DNA of 64,000 bases from Balanoglossus misakiensis (taxonomy: Eukaryota; Hemichordata), in assembly GCA_040954595.2 (NCBI GenBank), contig CM082578.2:5022001-5086000 (forward strand), read 5' to 3'. The position numbers and the translations under genes are program-made. Positions 59,980-64,000 of the stretch are shown one piece after another. The notes below the pieces were generated by a model. It was not told the DNA's origin and did not search any database. It saw only the letters and a program-made list of their open reading frames with translations. Each line of letters begins with the position of its first letter. Positions within the stretch are counted from its first letter, which is position 1.

Positions 59980-61268
59980 GGCCAAAAAAAAAAGAGTTTT
60001 GTTTAGCGTCCTCGCGCGCGTCACTTTTAAACATGCGCGTCGAGGCTTTTTTTCGTAATTTTCGAACCCGGAAATCAACTAATCAGTGTTTTCTCCAGGA
60101 TGCGCGATCGCGCGATTCCCCCTCTTTTACACTTGAAGCGCCCCTTGTAACAAGTTCAGGGGGCGACAATCGCCCCTTCGTGAGCAGCCCACCCGGCCAG
60201 TACATGCGCGTCCAAGCCTCCATAGCATGCACCGTCAGTCAAAGCACTGGGAAAACGGCCGATATCACTGCGTGCTGGCCTATACATTTTAACTTCCCAC
60301 CCCCCAAAACTATGTTGTAGATGACTTTCACATTCATTCACGTGTAATTTAGCTCCAGGGCTATAGTGTGCAATTGAACTCAAGTGAACTTGTTGTTATG
60401 GCGACTTTTGAAATTGGGTTGGCAGAACGTAACAATTTTATGCAAATTAAAGAAACTGCGTTCCTGCCATGGCGATTATCAAGAATGTATCAGTTTTCCA
60501 TGACCTTGTTTTCTTACTTAGGAAGGAAAGTCATTCAATATGTACAGAGACTGTTTATTTGAGTAGTGTGCCTAGCCACAGATGGGGAAGTGTAGGCAGA
60601 AATCTGAAGAAATATATACCACTTCAATTTATTTAACTATTAATGGTTTCACAATCTAATATTTTGGCAGCTAAACTGAAACTTTTAAAATCAAACAAGA
60701 AATTTTTTTCTCAGGTATAGTATTAACGAAAGACACTATTGTTTTTGCAGTTGCATTTATTTTATTAATTTCACTCTACTTGCCAGGGGAGCAGTTAATC
60801 AGTCACTCTCCTACCACTTGTGTAATTAATTTCAGGAGTTATTTTCAGCTCTCCAGCATTTTTTAAATTACATGCCCTGAAAGTTATGCAAGCTGGTGTC
60901 TTCCTCTGCAAAATCTACTAATTTACCAGTAAAGTAGAAAAAAACTGTAACTGTTAATATGTTGTCAAGTTCACATGTAAAATATTGTAATTTACTTATG
61001 CTGTTTTTAATATGGAATGAAGGCAGTTAGTAAGTTAACGTTCAAAATTGTCATTCCTTGATGTTTACCTAATTAACATAAATTATGCAAATCATGATTC
61101 CCCCCTACTTTGACCAAATCCCTCCTTAATTTTGGACTATTAAAGAAATATTTGCTGTTCTTGTTCCGCAGAAAAAAAAAAAAAAAAAAAAAAAAAAAGA
61201 AGCCGCGTCACCGCATCAATTTTGAGATTTTGCTTGGACGCTAAACAAAACTCTTTTTTTTTTTGGCC
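59980..61268. mobile_element. TIR element with TTA target duplication, 1289 bp
   Basis: The left end (GGCC, ten A, GAGTTTTGTTTAGCGTCC) is mirrored at the right end (GGACGCTAAACAAAACTC, eleven T, GGCC). TTA lies immediately outside both ends. The TWA-type duplication suggests PIF/Harbinger or a relative (ISL2EU-like ends are another option). No transposase frame, so it is non-autonomous. A poly-A run lies inside at 61172-61198. Confidence 0.85.
61172..61198. repeat. Poly-A run
   Basis: 27 A in a row inside the TIR element. It could mark a nested retroposed insertion or simple expansion. Confidence 0.9.
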
Positions 61269-61449
61269 TTACTGTAAGATTGTGCCATTATCAAAGAGTC
61301 TGTAGTTGCGCATGTCTACCATTAAAAAGGTTTATTGAAAGCGTTGTACGTTTGTACACTGCTGCATTTACTAAATCCGTGACTTAAAAGTCGAGCTATA
61401 AATAAAGGACGAAAACTCAAATACTATTGGTATTGATTTTAACACATAC

Positions 61450-62106
61450 CTGTTCTACAGCTCCCCTGTAAGCTGTTTTGAATTTGTCCCATTCGGGAGC
61501 TTTGGTGTCCGCCTTGCTTTTTCCTTTCACGACGTCGTTGAAGCCTTTATTGACGTAACCGCCTCCAAACTTGTCGTGGTGGGACCGGCTCGCTTGATTG
61601 CTCGCCTTGTGTTTTGTCGCCACCCACTGCTTGTCAGACTTCGATGGCAGTTCCACAACTTTTCCGAAGCCACCGTCGCCGGCGGCGAAGGGGTCGCCGT
61701 CGTCCCATCCGGGCTCTTGCGGCCAGGAGTCCGACTCCGCTTGGTCGACGAAATCGCCAAATCCGGGAGTGTCGTGAAACGCCCCGAAGCCCTCGTCGGT
61801 GAAGCCGCCGAAGCCGTCGTGGTCTCCTGTCTGATCGTGGTGGTGGGGGACTGAAGACGAGCCCGTGTTTTTGTCTTTGCTTTGAAAGTGATCAGGTAGT
61901 TCAGGCTCTGCAAAATGGCCAAAGCCTCCGAAGGGCGAGTCGTCCCACGCGTCCCGGCGGCGTATCTGCGCCAGCCGGTGCAGCGTCTTCCGGTGTCGTT
62001 GCAGGAACTTGGCAATGTCCAGTGGATAGGCCTGACACTGAGAAGGCAAGAGCAGCGGCAGCAGAGCGAGAGCCAAAAAGAAAAGAAATAACAGACACTT
62101 AGCCAT
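61450..62106 (-). CDS. Secreted Gly/Phe/Asp-rich protein, first coding exon
   Basis: ATG at 62106 in good context (ACCATGGC on the minus strand) opens 219 codons. The signal peptide is strong (CLLFLFFLALALLPLLL, cleavage near QCQA). The mature part starts with a basic helix-like segment containing RRR. It is then rich in Gly, Phe and Asp, with repeated short words FGGF, FGAF, GFGDF and GGFGK and a His-rich patch. The exon ends GAACAG|GTATGT in phase 0, so more exons should follow at lower coordinates, which I could not identify. The downstream TIR element at 59980-61268 would lie in that intron. I do not recognise the family. A matrix or shell/mucus-type protein or a propeptide are possibilities, with no direct evidence. 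An earlier in-frame start at 62187 lacks a signal peptide at its N-terminus and is less likely. Confidence 0.7.
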
Positions 62107-62719
62107 GGTGTGTCCACTATGACTACTGCAGATGAAAAGGGGTGCTTTTTTTGTCCTGGAACCGACAGAGCTGTGAAGAGATGACAAAGAAAAACTGTAG
62201 TCAAGACCGGTTCATGGAGAAAAACCTTTGTCGGATCAACTGGTCTCTCACTGTGACACCAGAAAGCCGTGCCACCTTGCGTGTTACCAGAAAACGTTTA
62301 TTGGATTTCTCTTGCCTTGGCTGGGTTTAAGTACCACAAGGCCACTAGATATAGGCCCTGTCCATTCAAATTTCTCAATTATATCAATTAGATTTTCAAC
62401 ACAATTGGCTCTGACGCAAAACACAAATATGTTTGATAACTGTGAACCCGGAGTGGAATCATGCCTGTAATTTCTCATCAGGCGAGCTGAACTTCCATTG
62501 ATCTGTCTGCACCATTATTTTTCACCGATTTATCCCTAATTGGCCACACGCTGATTTGCCTTTCACCTGTGTCATTGAGTCAATCAGTTCTCTTTTGACG
62601 TCTTTTGGTGAATGACGTCAAATACTGAAGCGGTTTACAAAATCGTTGGAAGAACCTGTGTGGACCCCAGACAACTTTCACACATTCCCTGGAGCACTAA
62701 CTTCGGAACTGAAATGTGT
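62107..62719. other. Upstream region of the Gly/Phe-rich gene
   Basis: Probable promoter and 5' UTR of the minus-strand gene. No clear TATA box was found. Confidence 0.35.
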
Positions 62720-62936
62720 GCGTGTCTGTCTGTCTCTCTGTCGCTCTCTCTCTCTCTCTCAGCCCCCTTTATCACTCTCTCTCGCTCACTCACCCCCTCT
62801 CTCTGTCTGTGTCTCTGTTGCTCTCTCTCTGTCTCTGTATGTTTCTGTCTGTCTCCTGTCTCTATCTCTGTCTCTCTGTCTCTCTCTGTGTCTCTCTCTC
62901 TGTCTCTGTCTCTCCCTCTCCCCCCTCTCTCTCCCT

Positions 62937-63019
<83 letters not shown>

Positions 63020-63020
63020 T
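62718..63020. repeat. (TC)n / (CTGT)n polypyrimidine tract, about 300 bp
   Basis: Almost pure pyrimidine on the plus strand, with mixed CTCTGT units first and then about 35 uninterrupted TC units from 62950. The Leu/Ser-rich open frames through it are artefacts. Confidence 0.97.
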
Positions 63021-63655
63021 CTAACAAAAGCAGTTTAATTAGGGATGTAGAATGTGACCTTCTGCCAGGGTACTATCATGAAGATCTGATCAATGTCTTG
63101 ATTAGTTTCGACAAATATGCTCGTGATGTCGAATTAGTCGCCAAACTGTAATTACGGATGAGCAAGAAATGTCTTGTCGGTACCAAATGGAATCGAGAGA
63201 TCTAATGATAGATGTCGGAATTTACAACCAGTAGTTAGTGGTTTCTAGCAATTGCTGCGTGGTCCCTCGGGATTTGGACTTTAGTCGAGGCATGCTAGCA
63301 ACCACTTTATCACGTTATTGTGTTAGACAAAATTGGATTTCTAAATGCCATGTCACTAATGACACTACGAGTATTTCGTATGACTGTCGGGCTTTATCAA
63401 CAGCCGTGCGCCGCCCCGAGATTCCAAAACAGTTTGGCGTAATCTCAACAATTACTACAGAAAATCAGTGTAACAAATAGAGATTCTCTACAAACAAAAA
63501 ATATATTATCTCAAGACTTCGTGATTTCTTTAACACATTGTTCCGGGTTTTGGAAGGTGTTGAGAGAACCAGCTTGGATGTGACGTGCCTAGACAATTCT
63601 ATTATCGTGCAAAACTTTGAACGGCAACAACATAATGTGATTCTAATGTCTTTTT
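63021..63655. other. No gene recognised
   Basis: Short single-copy-looking stretch between two microsatellites. Confidence 0.4.
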
Positions 63656-63735
63656 TTACAAACAAACAAACAAACAAACAAACAAACAAACAAACAAACA
63701 AACAAACAAACAAACGAACGAACGAACGAACGGAC
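63656..63735. repeat. (AAAC)n / (GAAC)n microsatellite
   Basis: About 14 AAAC units followed by about four GAAC units, then a short ACAT run. Confidence 0.97.
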
Positions 63736-64000
63736 ATACATGCATGTATACATACATTGATCAGTTTGGGGTGTTTTTTTCGACTCTAACAACAGAACCA
63801 ATTTAGTCCGAGATGCACTCGAAGTATGTTAACACGTGCAGAATGCTGTGGGAAACACAAGCACGTCAAATTTGTTTTGTTATATGATTGTATATGACCA
63901 CCAGGCGGGCCGATAATTTAGACATGTCCGAAGTGATTTTGTTCAAACTTAGAGCTAGGACAGATGCAATCCAACATATTTCATTCCATCTGGCAAAAGG

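Noticed and set aside
62635-63027. Ser/Leu-rich and Arg/Glu-rich frames in the (TC)n tract
   Set aside because: Low-complexity artefacts without splice or start context.
1-64000. tRNA, rRNA and CRISPR features
   Set aside because: By eye I saw no B-box-like GGTTCGAATCC with a matching cloverleaf, no rRNA-like sequence and no array of spaced direct repeats. tRNAscan-SE would settle the tRNA point.

Overview
The window is eukaryotic nuclear DNA from an animal, most likely an invertebrate deuterostome such as an amphioxus or a hemichordate. Genes are split into short exons by GT-AG introns of 0.1 to 6 kb. Their products are secreted lectin-like proteins (pentraxin, C-type lectin with PAN/apple modules, fucolectin modules). 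Mobile DNA is of the LINE, Penelope-like and PIF/Harbinger types, and long tetranucleotide arrays are common. The species itself is not established. All gene models below were assembled by hand from open frames, splice signals and intron-phase arithmetic.

Layout. (1) 2.4-3.9 kb, minus: a complete three-exon secreted pentraxin with a TATA box. (2) 6.4-18.2 kb, plus: a three-exon single-pass membrane protein with a cysteine-rich juxtamembrane stretch and two PPxY motifs in an acidic tail. (3) 19.9-21.2 kb: a 5'-truncated LINE with an intact reverse transcriptase frame. (4) 24.8-30.8 kb, plus: a secreted CTLD-PAN-PAN protein whose first intron carries two (ACAT)n/(GCAT)n arrays flanking a Penelope-like element remnant. 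The remnant holds a frameshifted GIY-YIG endonuclease and a well-formed hammerhead ribozyme. (5) 32.4-45.3 kb, plus: a secreted protein of roughly 880 residues with N-terminal beta-rich repeats, an Asp-box segment and two fucolectin (FTP, F5/8-type-C-like) domains. Two copies of one PIF/Harbinger-type MITE lie in its introns. (6) 45.3-55.7 kb: no gene recognised. (7) 55.7-59.0 kb, plus: fragments resembling a discoidin (F5/8 C) domain gene. (8) 60.0-61.3 kb: another TIR element with a TTA target duplication. (9) 61.4-62.1 kb, minus: first coding exon of a secreted Gly/Phe/Asp-rich protein. The remainder is low-complexity tracts and unassigned DNA.

The pentraxin, CTLD-PAN and fucolectin genes all encode secreted, carbohydrate- or pattern-binding modules, which suggests a cluster with innate-recognition or matrix roles. 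This is inference from domain content only. The strongest observations for follow-up are the hammerhead ribozyme with its rearranged second copy, the mirrored microsatellite structure around the Penelope remnant, the reuse of a duplicated exon as a terminal exon in another reading frame, the in-frame poly-Asp intron, and the unusual architecture of the fucolectin gene.
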